Source: Linnemannia schmuckeri
Lineage: Eukaryota > Mortierellomycota > Mortierellomycetes > Mortierellales > Mortierellaceae
Direction: 5' to 3'
NCBI GenBank assembly: GCA_029449235.1
Contig: JANATG010000001.1
Coordinates: 1,984,001-2,048,000, forward strand
Length of the DNA stretch: 64,000 bases
The notes below the pieces were generated by a model. It did no database searches. It was given only the letters and a program-made list of their open reading frames with translations, and was not told the origin of the DNA. Shown one piece after another: positions 1-10,171 of this stretch (within the stretch, counting starts at the first letter, position 1; every line of letters starts with the position of its first letter). A program made the position numbers and the translations under genes.

Positions 1-1683
1 CATCCTCTTGACCAAGTATGTCAGGGCCGCCTGGTCTTGACGATGGTTGGCACGCGAGGACCCTTCGGGAGCGATACAGTCCTTTATCCGTGCACACTCG
101 ACCCATTCTCGCATGATGCCGCCTCGTATGGTATGATTCCGAACATCAAACGCCATAGCTGCGCCGTTGCAATTGGATTCTCCTGGAGCATAGTTGTCGA
201 TAGAATCGTGAAAGTATTCAAGTAGGCCTGGGTGGGTCCATGTCTGCATGTCGTCCTGGGATTGGGGAGACCACATGCCGTTCTGGAGGAGGAAGCTGGG
301 CAGCCAGCGGAGGAAGGGGGTGCTGACCCTGTCGCCTGAGTCAAGCCACAGGACGATTCCTTGTTCATGGCGGGCTCCTGTTGCTGTTCTGTTTGTTGCT
401 GGATTGGAGAGTGGTGGTGGGGATCCAGGATGTTGCTGCCGAAGATCGGCCGGTGGTAACACTCCAGAGGTAGGAGGGGTAGAAAGGACCCGCTGACTGA
501 CCTCCTCAATTATACCCGCCTTCCATCCATATTCTCCGCGGGTAGAAGTGCCAAGGCGCCAAAAATGGGGATATTTTTGGAAGTCCAGATCGAGGGTTTG
601 GTCGATAAGCCCGGCCTCCACCAGGGCCTGGAGGCGCCTCTTCTTGCGCTTTGTCGGACCCATTCCCATGTTGTAGACGATCACGGTTGGGCGGATCTCG
701 AACTCTATCAGGTCTCCTGCTCCTGCGCTCTCATGATCGGGTATGTTTTTCGAAGAAGACTCATCGATTGGTGTTGTTATTGTTGTTGACTGCTGTTGTT
801 GTTGTTGTTGTTGTTGCAGATTCTCGATGATTTGTTCGTTTCCCACTGCCAGGGATGTGTTTGTATCCCCCTCTTCCTCGTCGTCATGCACCTCGTCGTG
901 GTCTTGAGCATCGCCTAAATCCTCGTCTCCCTCATTACTGCCTTCTTCTTCAGTTTGTCGTCGGCGGTGTTCATTCCGACTGCTCTTCCTCCTCACCTCT
1001 ACCACTGCCTCCTCTGCCTCATCCTTCTGATCCGCATCCTGATCCGGACCCTCAGCTCTTCCTCCTTTGACAACCTTACGAACACCACCTGGATTCTTGC
1101 CAACAGGAATCTTCTTCGGCTTTGGCCGAATATCAGCCAAATCCGGGCTCATCTCCAAATACTCGACCGCCAACCTCTGTCGAACCTCTGCACGTCTCCG
1201 ATCCTCCCTCGGATCTGTCTCGAGCTGATCCAGAGTCTTCTTCATGTGGTAGAGGAATGCCTCCAGGGCGCAAATATGATTCCCACTGGCGGCGGTCACG
1301 ATTGTGATAGGGATTGTTAGGGGCCGACGGGATTCGAAGGAGGCTTCTATGGCGCTGAAGTGGGGGAGGCGGATGTTTTCTGATTCTTCTATAAAGGTTG
1401 GGTTTGAGTTGGTGTTTTTTGAGTTGAGGTATTTGAGGTAGCATTCCACGGAAGAGTGAGAAGGAAGTAAAAAAAAGGGTCGTCAATGATTTGTTGTCTG
1501 ATTGCAAATCGATTTGTTTGAAGAGTGCCGTGTTTTTGGTTGGCTGAAAGAGGAAAGGAAGGGGAACTCACTCTCGGTGTAGAGGTAGAACTGGAGAAAT
1601 CCAAAGGCGGTCAAGAAGGCCGAAAAGACGACCGTGGTTTTGAGGTGTTGTTTCTTCAATGGATTGTACATTGCATGATCCAA
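1..1683 (-). CDS. DUF1647-like type II membrane glycosyltransferase, 3' end outside the window
   Basis: Two exons are visible: 1683-1572 and 1388 to beyond base 1, joined by a 183-nt GT-AG intron (1571-1389) whose phase fits. Residues about 15-33 form one membrane segment behind a short Lys-containing tail (MDHAMYNPLKK), the layout of a Golgi type II enzyme. The lumenal part contains ITIVTAASGNHICALEAFL, then about 130 acidic, low-complexity residues with a nine-Gln run, then VIVYNMGMG, a segment ending YGWKAGII, and CIAPEGSSRANHRQDQAAL near the window edge. These blocks follow the DUF1647/nucleotide-diphospho-sugar transferase pattern (known family); the sugar donor cannot be told. The acidic Gln-rich stretch interrupts the domain and is unusual. 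The frame is open to base 1, so the C-terminus is missing. Start chosen at the first Met before the membrane segment; Met5 is an alternative. Confidence 0.72.
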
Positions 1684-2900
1684 CTATGACGAAGTGGAAA
1701 GACTTGAAGGGAAGGAAAGGGTCCAGGTGAAGAGAGAAAGGGAAAGAGAGAGTGAGGGAAGGAAAGAAGGGAAAGTGGTTGTGGATGGATGATAAACAAG
1801 AAAGAAGAGGTGTGGAAGGGGGAAATAGAATGACGGAGCGAGAAGCGGAAGAAGAAAAAAAAAGGTTTTGAAAAAGAGGAGAAAGAAAGAGAAAAGAACG
1901 AAAAGGCGGATGGATGGGTGAGTTATTGTTGTTATGGTTGTTGTTGTCATCGTTCGTTCTATTCTTGTCGTACCTTAAAACAAGAAACCACACTCCCGAC
2001 CTTTGTACACGGGCGCACATACACTGAGTAGCATGTACATTTTGTGCAATTGACAATGCCGCTTAATACTATTTGGCTCTACTCTCTCTAACACACACGA
2101 CACCCCCGCCCCAGTAAGCATGCGAGTTTTGAGTTGAGTTTTTCTTACACTTTTAAATTACGATGGACGTATGAAAAGGAATCACAGGAACAAATACGAA
2201 CACAACGCGCGCCCTCTCTCTTTTCTTCCTGGTTATTCCTTTGGCGCCTAACAGCCCAGAACAGCCTTTTCTCATTGGTTATTTTTTTTTTTTACTATTC
2301 TTCCTCAAGCTTAAGACCATGCGGCATCAATCGGTAACTTTAAACTATACCTTTGTACGATCGCTTTGTTTCTTCGAATGTGTTGTATGATAACGCCATG
2401 GAGAAAAACACTGCTCACAAAAAGGATCTTAATTTGGCAGGGGGACAAACAAATCCCCAAAAAGAGACCTGGAAATTCCAGGGAGAGGCAGCCTAACCTA
2501 TCTCGACAAACTTGAACCGAACAGCTCAACTCAACAACTACCAACCAATCTCACGCGAACAATTGTGAAGATTCACCGAGTACGTTGGCAGTAAATAACG
2601 ACTGAATTACTACTAGCATGCTTCTTCTCTTCTTTCAATCAAAGTATAAAAAACATGTGCAAGTGAGGGTTACCAACAACAAATGCTGAGGCGTTGCAAT
2701 TTGCTTTATATATAATGTGTAAAATAAACCTACAAGCCCAACCAACGCCCATGCACAAGCCCTACCTAAAAATAAAAAAACGCCTCTCTCCAACATGCAA
2801 CTTCCTCATTCCTCCAAGAGGATATGCTTTTCAAGCAATGCAAAAAGAAATCTATGACCCAGTAGGGTCAGAGAAATACAAGAGAAAGCTTTGACGAAAG
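1684..2900. other. Intergenic spacer upstream of the DUF1647 gene
   Basis: The first 270 bases read as purine-rich on the + strand, so pyrimidine-rich toward the - strand gene, as expected of its promoter and 5' UTR. The rest is A/T-rich without conserved frames. Short frames here are Ser/Phe/Leu or Thr-rich translations of low-complexity DNA. A T5 stretch on the - strand near 2848 could serve as a distant Pol III stop for the tRNA, but this is weak. Confidence 0.5.
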
Positions 2901-2973
2901 CGCCCAACGTGGGGGTCGAACCCACAGCCTTCAGATTAAGAGTCTGACGCTCTACCGATTGAGCTAGCCGGGC
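2901..2973 (-). tRNA. tRNA-Lys (anticodon CUU), intronless
   Basis: On the - strand the 73-nt sequence folds as a full cloverleaf: a 7-bp acceptor stem GCCCGGC/GTTGGGC with discriminator G, A box TAGCTCAATCGG, anticodon stem TCAGA/TCTGA with loop CTCTTAA (CUU reads AAG, lysine), and B box GGTTCGACCCC. The gene is identical to the copy at 22284-22356. Just upstream of its 5' end (rising + coordinates) lies a stack of retrotransposons. Confidence 0.95.
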
Positions 2974-3034
2974 TGATATTCATGCAGATTTTTAATATAA
3001 TTTTATTATCAGTTTATAATAGCAGCAGTCACGT

Positions 3035-3040
3035 CACGTG
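3035..3040. promoter_or_regulatory. CACGTG palindrome upstream of tRNA-Lys
   Basis: A perfect E-box type hexamer sits 62 bp upstream of the tRNA 5' end, between the tRNA and the retrotransposon stack. The second tRNA-Lys locus has the same hexamer twice (22411-22416 and 22438-22443), although the flanks otherwise differ. Function is unknown; basic helix-loop-helix factors bind this hexamer in fungi. Confidence 0.3.
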
Positions 3041-3075
3041 GAGCTTTGCCACCAAAAAAATGCAACAAAGGATGG

Positions 3076-3088
3076 ACTAAGGCCCTCG
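3076..3088. repeat. Target-site duplication, left copy (short LINE copy B)
   Basis: ACTAAGGCCCTCG at 3076-3088 is repeated perfectly at 4319-4331, immediately after the poly(A) tail of short LINE copy B. The pair brackets B, with the SINE nested inside it. It shows insertion by target-primed reverse transcription into the 5' part of the long copy that resumes at 4332. Confidence 0.85.
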
Positions 3089-3090
3089 CC

Positions 3091-3104
3091 GGTCCCCATA
3101 CACT
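3091..3104. repeat. Target-site duplication, left copy (SINE)
   Basis: GGTCCCCATACACT occurs here and again at 3563-3576 directly after a long A tract. In uninterrupted copy B2 (25172 onward) it occurs once and is followed by GGCAGTCGCCC, so the duplication was made when the SINE inserted. Length is 14 bp, perfect. Confidence 0.88.
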
Positions 3105-3562
3105 CGGGCGGGCGAGCCCACCAAGTTGGTAAAGCTTCCCCCTCTCAGCGCGAGGGTCGTGGGTTCAGACCTACGAAGATACGCTTAATTAGGATTTGAC
3201 GGTATTGCGCTAGTCTCCCCTGTCCAGGAGGCCTGAGATGAAATAGTTCTCAGACGCACACAAGTGCATGGACAGAGTGAGTATGCCCACTATATGGCTA
3301 CGTTACTCTGGTGATGAGCCAGTCGGAATGCCGTGTGGAGCCTGCCAACAACGGCGGACCGCTTAGACCAACCTTTCCAGTGCTCAAGTACATTCTGTCG
3401 GGTAACCGGCTTCCTGCACAAGCATACTAAAATGCCTCTGTGCAAAATAAGTACGCGCACCTAGTTAAGACTTAGATTAAAAAAAAAAATATCGTGTACT
3501 GCACAGATAGGCCATGTCAGAGGCAATTCTAGAAATAAAAAAAAAAAAAAAAAAAAAAAAAA
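3105..3562 (+). mobile_element. tRNA-derived SINE with poly(A) tail
   Basis: This 458-bp insertion begins CGGGCGGGCGAGCCC, followed by an A-box-like ACCAAGTTGGTAAAGC, a possible anticodon arm CCCTC/GAGGG, and a B-box-like GGGTTCAGACC whose arm can pair GTGGG with CCTAC. That is the internal Pol III promoter of a tRNA-derived head. A body of about 270 bp follows with no coding capacity, then an internal A11 run near 3480, a 45-bp segment, and a terminal tract of about 29 A ending at 3562. Perfect 14-bp TSDs flank it. The parent tRNA cannot be fixed because the anticodon loop is degenerate. Its last 45 bp contain TGTACTG, GTCAGAG and AAATAAAA in the order seen at the 3' end of the LINE copies, which hints at borrowed LINE recognition sequence. 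Confidence 0.75.
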
Positions 3563-3576
3563 GGTCCCCATACACT
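3563..3576. repeat. Target-site duplication, right copy (SINE)
   Basis: Second copy of GGTCCCCATACACT, immediately after the SINE poly(A) tail. From here LINE copy B continues. Confidence 0.88.
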
Positions 3577-4318
3577 GGCAGTCGCCCTCGGATGCGGAAC
3601 ATGTTCAAGGATTCTCTTTATCGGTGGAGCTCGAGCCGTGCACAGCGGTAGTCCTGCTCCCGATCGTGATGAGAATCCCAAGTGGAGTGTCTCGGACCTC
3701 CTTCGCGGTATCACCCCCAAGAGTATGTTAACTGAATGGTCCGCGGTTTTCCGGACCCCACAGTCCATCGCCAAGACAGTTTTGCATAGGTTTGTTGGCT
3801 ACCTGGAGGCGCAGGCTTCGGAGTTGATATGGAAGCCTCGGTGCTCCGCGACGATCGCGTGGGAGCAGACACAAGGCATCTCCGTCAAGAACAAGACCTC
3901 CAAGTACACAGGTCCCCGAGGTGACTGGAGTCAGGGATACGGCTACATCACACAAGATGGATTTTGCCCGTGTGGCGCTTCGCTAGCCACACATGAGAAT
4001 GGGCGCTGCCCTGGAGCGTCCATGGATCCACGCGCGGCCGATGAGCGGTTGCTGGATAGTTTGTTGGGAAGGAGGAGATTGTCATTAATGGAGAGGATGG
4101 GAAGAATTCCTTTTCTTCGTGTTTAGTTTTATTTTCTTCTATTGAAGCTGTGAGGATCAGCGGCAATTGTTGCGCAGAGCCAGGTTGTGGACCGGACTGC
4201 GACTGGTGGATGGCTCTTGGAAGAGTTTGGTATGTAGCTCCTTTCACTATCGAATGCCTTTCTTGGGCTCTTCACTGGAGAAATAAAATTGCGTACGAAA
4301 AAAAAAAAAAAAAAAAAA

Positions 4319-4331
4319 ACTAAGGCCCTCG
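4319..4331. repeat. Target-site duplication, right copy (short LINE copy B)
   Basis: Second copy of ACTAAGGCCCTCG, abutting the poly(A) tail of copy B. The first A could belong to the tail, so the TSD is 12 or 13 bp. Confidence 0.83.
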
Positions 4332-6766
4332 GTGCTCCGCGACGGTCGTCACTATCCCCGGCTTCGCCGCTCGTAGTCACCCCAGTTACAGTCTCGTCGC
4401 CTATCGTCATCCCAGTCCCAGTCTCGAGCCCTGTACTCTCTGCTACATCTGATCGACCTGCACCTCTCCTCTCCTGCACAGACACACCATTCAACACGCC
4501 AGCTACCTCCACTCCAACACCTGTATCCATTCTCTTATCTCCTCACACTCAATCTCCTCTTCCACCCAATGCAACTGACCCTAGCTTCGAGCGGGCAGTC
4601 GCCTCCCTGGACAGCACCTGCAGACACCGTCTCCTTCGTCCCGCGGCAGAATACAACGCCAAGATCCTACGCATTACCTGCGAGACCAAGAAGCTTCAGG
4701 CGAAGAACACCACCAAGTATGACGCCCTCAGAGCTCAGTATCGGAAGCAACTTGCTAAGAGACCGCAAGACCTAACCGCCATGCTGTCCAACGTCGACCA
4801 TGACGCTGTCAATGCAGCTGCGCGTGTTCAGTCTGTTGCTAGTCGTCGCAAGACCGTTGCCCTTGGAATACGTTGCCGAGCCACCGAGGCTGTCAATGAG
4901 TACTGGACTCGCCACTTTGATTCTCTCCGCTCGGATATGGAAACCAGACTGAACAGAGCAGTAGTGGAATCTCGTTTACAGGAATCCCTTCGAGCCAGAA
5001 AGCAACAGGAAGCAGAGGCACTTTGTCTTCAGCACTACTCTGTTGTCTCACGCTTGCAAGAGTCCCTCCGCGACAGGAAACAACAGCAGCAACAGGAAAA
5101 AAAGGCTTACCGTCTTCACCATCGCTCGGTCGTCTCTCGCCTAAAGGAGACGATGCCACGGCCCAAGAAGACTCAACCACTACGCAAATCAGCCTTTGAC
5201 ACAACCTCGAACTTCCCTTTGCAAGAACAGTACCGAGTCCAACCGCTCGCAGCATCAGGCCCCCTCACCACAACCTTCGGCCCACTTTGTCTCTCACCGG
5301 CGGAAGCAGCGTCCATGCGAACAATACAGGACACACCAGTAGACAACTCCACCCCCCGAGTTTTGTACTCGGATGGATCTCTTCTAAACTCAGGAACATC
5401 CGACGTGTCACTGGCTTTTGGAGTGGTGGACCTTACTCATGACAATCCCCTGACAGTACAAGGACGAACGGACGGGCATGCATCCTCGGCCAAGTCTGAG
5501 CTCATGGGCTTACTAGCCGCAGTCCTGTCAGCACCTCCGGAACAAAACATTGTGGTCAAACTGGACAACCAGTCGGTGGTGGAACAGTATCATCATATGG
5601 TGAAGAATCGTCAAGATGCCTTACCGAGGAAACGATTCAGGAGCACTTATGCCGGTATCTGGGCGGTATTATGGCAGGTTGTGGAATCTCGGCCAGGCAA
5701 AGTCGAAGTGGTATGGATCAAGGGACACAACAACATTCAAGGAAATGAGCTAGCGGATCAGGCGGCAAAGGCGGCAGCACAGAGTGTTACGGTGCCTTTG
5801 GTGGTGGATCTCACTCAGCAGACGGACATTACGAGCTTTGCACATTGCAATGGCGGGCTTGTTGAAATCGATCTGCGACAGCTCCTCAAACAACAATCGA
5901 CAATCCGCCATCATCAAGTCTGGATATCACAAAGACGGGTCAAGAGGGCGATCTCGGACATTGACGATGTGGAATGGAGTTCGACCTTGGCCCATGTCCA
6001 TGACAGACGCGCCGTCTTCACCTTTTACAGCAACAGCAAGGACTCCCACCAACGAACACATCATATCAAGAAGCTGCATGGAATGTTGCCAACATTGAAC
6101 TCCATGCAGGCCCGGAAGCCTGATTTGTACTCAACCTGCCTGTGTCGACAATGTGAGCAGCAGGAGGAAGACAATGAGCACGTCTGGAGATGGCCCTCTA
6201 CTGTTGAGACAACCACTGCGATATGGAAGGAGGCCATGGGCAAGATTGATGAATGGGGCGTTCAGGCAACAAATAGCTACAATGCCGCCAGGAAGCGTGA
6301 ACACGAGCGAGCAACTGACAATGGTCGTCAAGCACCACGGCCAGTACCCATATACTGGCAGTCCCCCTCGGATGCGGATCATGTTCGGGGATTCTCTTCT
6401 ATCGGTGGAGCTCGAGCCGTGCACAGCGGTAGTCCTGCTCCCGATCGTGATGAAAACCCCAAGTGGCACGTTTCGGACCTTCTTCGCGGAATCACCCCCA
6501 AGAGCATGTTGACTGAGTGGTCCTCGGCCTTCAAGACCCCACGGTCCATTGCCAAGACGGTCCTTCACAAGTTTATTGGCTACCTGGAGACGCAGGCCTC
6601 AGAACTGATCTGGAAACCACGATGCTCCACAACGATCGCGTGGGAGCAGATGCAAGATATCTCTACCAAGGACAAAACATCCAAGTACACAGGTCCCCGA
6701 GGTGACTGGAGTCGAGGATACGGTTACATCACGCGTGATGGGTTCTGCCCGTGTGGGCTTCGCTAG
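4332..6766 (+). pseudogene. Retroelement protein: coiled coil, RNase H, zinc motif (C-terminal frameshift)
   Basis: The open frame of 825 codons begins at an ATG at 4289 inside the previous element, so only the part from about 4332 belongs here. Order in that numbering: Pro/Ser/Thr-rich about 20-90; basic helical region with three related ~28-residue units built on VVxSRLQESLRxRKQQ about 225-300; RNase H with the full acidic set D362 (YSDGS), E404 (KSELMG), D426 (KLDNQS) and D490 (GNELAD); then a CX2CX8HX3C-like motif as at the end of LINE ORF2 proteins. There is no reverse transcriptase (no YxDD) and no endonuclease. Damage: the last Cys of the zinc motif is Trp (TGG at 6191), and one missing base near 6757 ends the frame about 55 residues before the end seen in copy A2. 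Confidence 0.75.
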
Positions 6767-7110
6767 CCACACATGAGGATCGAACCTGCCCTGGAGCGAC
6801 CAAGGAACCACGCACAGCTGATGAGCGGCTGTTGGATAGTCTGTTGGGAAGGAGGAGATTGTCATTGATGGAGAGGATGGGAAGAATCCCCTTCATTCGT
6901 ATCTAGTTTTATTTTGTCTTCCGTTTTTGCTGTGAAGAGCAGCGACAATTGTTGCGCAGAGCCAGGCTCCGGGTCGGACTGTGACTGGCGGATGGTGTAC
7001 TGAAGAGTTTGGTCTGTAGTTCCCTTTACTTCCAAATGCCTCCTTTGTACTGTTTGTCAGAGAAATAAAATTGTATACGAAAAAAAAGAAATAAAAAAGA
7101 AAAAAAAAAA

Positions 7111-7176
7111 TGGTATGTAGATCCCTTTCACTATCAAATGCCTCCCTTGGGCTTTTTACCAGAGAAAGAAATGAAG
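7111..7176 (+). mobile_element. 3'-end remnant of a further LINE copy
   Basis: About 66 bp starting TGGTATGTAGATCCC match the last part of the family's 3' UTR (compare 4229-4293: TGGTATGTAGCTCC...GGAGAAATAAAA). It is more diverged than copies A and B, so it is probably the oldest layer at this locus. Confidence 0.6.
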
Positions 7177-7387
7177 TGTGTATATTGTACATTGGAGAGT
7201 TTTATGTTGAATTGTCTATTAAGTCTACTGAAATGGTTGAACTGGTTTCTGGTATATGGTGGAGGTATGTGTGAAAGCAAGAACGAAACAGAAAAGTGAA
7301 AATTGAAGTAGCAAAAACAAAGAAATCAAGATGTGTGTTTTGGAAGCGGAATGAAAATGAACAAGAAAAAAACAAAAGGCAGGTGCT

Positions 7388-9017
7388 TTAAGGCGTCTCG
7401 GGAGTAGCGTTGGTCATGGAGTGATGGATGTGATCCTCAGTACCCGCAATCTTCAAGGCCTCCACCAGCCGCGACTTGTCCTGCTGAGCGTCTTTCAATT
7501 CTGCAATCTTGACAGCACAGAAATCTTCATAATCCACAAACAATGGCAACTCGGTGACAATGGGGTGCAAATTGACATCCATGAAATGAACGGTGAACCG
7601 AAGCACTTGGGAGATATCGAGCCAAGAAAGACCGTGGTCGGTGGGGATGAGCTGGAAGTTGTCGAGGTGGATGTCCATGTTGATGGGCTTGTTGCGTCCA
7701 AAGTCCATGTCGTTGTCGTCATTTGAAATCTTTTTGTGGGCAGAGACTAGGCGGGAGGCGCTGACCTTGAATGGAACTCCTGGAGCATGACTAGAGAAGT
7801 GAAAGGAGGGTGGGTGAATGGGTTAGTTTTGGCAAAAAGGCAATACACTTAGTTTAAGGACAAAAACCAAGGGGAAAGAAAGACGGAGGAAAAAAAAGGA
7901 TGCGACCCAGAAAAGGAAAAGGTAGGTCGTGAGATCAAGCCATGCCATGCGAGGTGATGTTGGAACAGATAGACTAAAAAGACAGAAAACACCCCTTTCT
8001 TGTTATCTTTCTCTCTTTTCATCCTCTTTCCCCTAGGTTTGTACAGCCCCTTCTCTTCCAGTTGCTCAAAGAGCATTAGCCGTTTGTTTTTTTTCCTGAG
8101 GAAATTCAAGTTCATGCTTGTCATGCATCCTGCCGATCAAAATTGTACGCACAATAAAAAAATCAACTGGAAAAGAAAAAAAGAGGGAGAGTGGGGCACT
8201 TACGCATTCTCCACGGAGGGATGGCCTTGCTTGGTGACATAGTTAATCTCTTCAGTCTGGACAATCGCACAATCAATCTCCTTGACCATATACAACTTGT
8301 CGCGGGCCTTCATTTCAACCGTAACCCTCAGCTTATCCTGACCCATGGAGACACGGGAAGGGGCCGTCAACTTGCTTCGGAACTGCTTGGGCATATCTGT
8401 CGATGCTGTCAACATGGCAGTTGTCTCGGTGCGGGGCACAATCTGTCGACGGATGATGAGCTCGTGCTTGACTGTACGAGTAGAGGACAGCATAAAGTCG
8501 CGCTTGAGGGTTGCGTGGATCTCGTACTTCCAGTCAATTTCGTGGGTGTCGAGACGGTTGATCATGGTAGGGGGCAGATCGCGGGCGCGGGGGAGGTCGA
8601 TGCGGAAGGGGATGCGTTGGGTACCGGAGTGTTCGAATTCGATACGTCCCTTGCCGTCGGCGTCGTTGGCGGCGACCAGGTCGGTGTGGGTTTCGATTAG
8701 ACGTTCGTAGACAATGGGGGTCTTTGTGGAGTTGGGGAATGCCAGTCCGACTATTTTTTTCAGTGTAATCAAAGGGGATAAAGTTAGAAAACAAATGTGA
8801 GACGATCAGGGGCACAGGCAAATATTGCAGGTGATAGAAGATTATGGGTGATCATACCATGTCCGTGAATGCCGACAGTGGCAACCTTGAAATGCTCAGC
8901 GCGGTCCATCTGGATAACAATCGCTCCTGCGACGGTTTGGCTGTGGTGAGAATCGGCCTTGAGGTCGACGATGAAGGGCTGCTCGGTGTGGAGCTCAATG
9001 TCAAAAGTGAAACCCAT
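7388..9017 (-). CDS. Arrestin-domain protein without a visible PPxY motif
   Basis: Three exons: 9017-8858, 8750-8204 and 7790-7388, with GT-AG introns of 107 and 413 nt. The phases agree and give 369 residues. The N-terminal half (MGFTFDIELHTEQPF..., AGAIVIQMDRAEHFKVATVGIHG) and the middle (WKYEIHATLKRDFM) have the strand pattern of an arrestin N domain; the rest (KLRVTVEMKARDKLYMVKEID, LDISQVLRFTVHFMDVN) fits the C domain. Fungal arrestins act as cytosolic adaptors in trafficking and ubiquitination of membrane proteins (family knowledge). Unlike its neighbour at 10172-11583 it has no PPxY, so it may not recruit a Rsp5-type ligase directly. Its 3' end is about 210 bp from the retrotransposon stack. 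The long second intron is A/T-rich and contains no gene. Confidence 0.75.
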
Positions 9018-10171
9018 GTTGAATAAAATAGATGAAGAGTGTCGAGGAGTGGTGTTGTTGTCAGAAAGAAAGAAGAAAAAAAAGACTTGAGAAGAAGCGC
9101 TGGTGTGGAGAAGAAGTGAAATGAATTGATGAGAAAAAAAAAAAAGGAAAAAAACTGGAGACCCTCATTTCTTTTATATTCGGGGAGGTACTTGCCAAGG
9201 AACACCGTGGAATTAACTTCGCCCCGAGATGAGAGAGAGAGAGGTGGATGTACGATGACAAAGGATGCTGAGCGCACTGCGGTTCTCTTCGTGGCAAGCT
9301 CTTTTTTGGCGAAGGCTCAAGATTGCATTGTGTGAATGCCTCAAAATGAATGCCAGCAACAAGTCAACTGCCTCGCCTCCTCCTGTGCCCCCATTGTGCG
9401 TCATGGTCAAGCACTGCAGCCTGTCTGTCCATCCAACGTCCACTGTCTCTCACTTTCTTTCTTTCTTTTTAATTGTTGTTGTTATTTTTGCATAGCCCAT
9501 TGAGAGCACTTGACCCACCCCTTGTACTTTCCCTTTGACACTCCTCTTGCTCCCCTTTCTTTTCCGAAAGGAATCTCTTATTTTCAGATCAAACAAGACT
9601 CAGCCCAATTTTGACGTGTGAGCAGAACACAAGAACTGCGGGTGCGTTATTTGCATGTCGGCACACAGGCGAAAAATGGCAAAAAAGCAAAGCAAACAAA
9701 AAGTCGACAAATGTGGCGATGACGACCATTCTCATCACACGACACGACGAATAGAAATAGGATGATACTATTTCCAAGGGGAAAGGAATACAAAAAAAAA
9801 AGGGCGAATACGTTTGACGACCATCCATCCATTGATTGCCTGCCAACCTCTTGCATTTTTTCATCATTGACAGGGTTGAAAACCTTTCTGGCACTGATTG
9901 GTCACTTCGTGTTCAATTTTTTCTTTATCTTTTTTTGTTATTCCTGGCACCGCCCAAACACATCACAGGCACTCATTCTTGACAATTTGGGAAAGTAGAG
10001 GACATTCATGTTTCGTTTCGTTTATCCATATTGAAGGCACTGTTCAAATGGTGAGAGATATGGCCGAGCACAGCAAACATAGCAGCGGCAGCAGTAATGA
10101 CACCTGGGTATCTTGGGCGAAGGAGACCATTGTTCAGCATCGGATGTACACTGCGGGCAAAGAAGGTTTCA
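9018..10171. other. Intergenic spacer between two arrestin genes
   Basis: It holds the upstream region of the 7388-9017 gene (pyrimidine-rich toward the - strand) and the downstream region of the 10172-11583 gene. No conserved frame, tRNA or repeat was seen. Confidence 0.5.

Larger units (their letters stand above)
3089..4318 (+). mobile_element. 5'-truncated non-LTR retrotransposon copy B (interrupted by a SINE)
   Basis: LINE sequence starts at 3089 (CCGGTCCCCATACACT), is interrupted by a SINE, and resumes at 3563-4298 with a poly(A) tail of about 20 nt ending at 4318. It corresponds to the last quarter of the long copies and is almost identical to 25172-25924. A 162-codon frame (3638-4126) encodes the C-terminal region with the CPCG...H...C motif. 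A one-base deletion (TTCTCTTTATCGG against TTCTCTTCTATCGG in the long copies) breaks the frame just before it. The bracketing 13-bp TSD and 5' truncation are typical of LINE insertion. Confidence 0.85.
4319..7087 (+). mobile_element. Long copy A of the RNase H-bearing non-LTR element
   Basis: This is the main body of the older host element into which copy B inserted. Its 5' end probably lies upstream of 3076, somewhere between about 3041 and 3075, because the frame reads on across the reconstructed joint. The coding part matches copy A2 (22487-25020) at nearly every position. The 3' region carries AGAAATAAAATTG about 15 nt before a short, impure A-rich tail at 7081-7110. No clean TSD was found; a possible AAAAAAATG at 3054-3062 and in the A tract before 7113 is too A-rich to trust. 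Confidence 0.82.
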
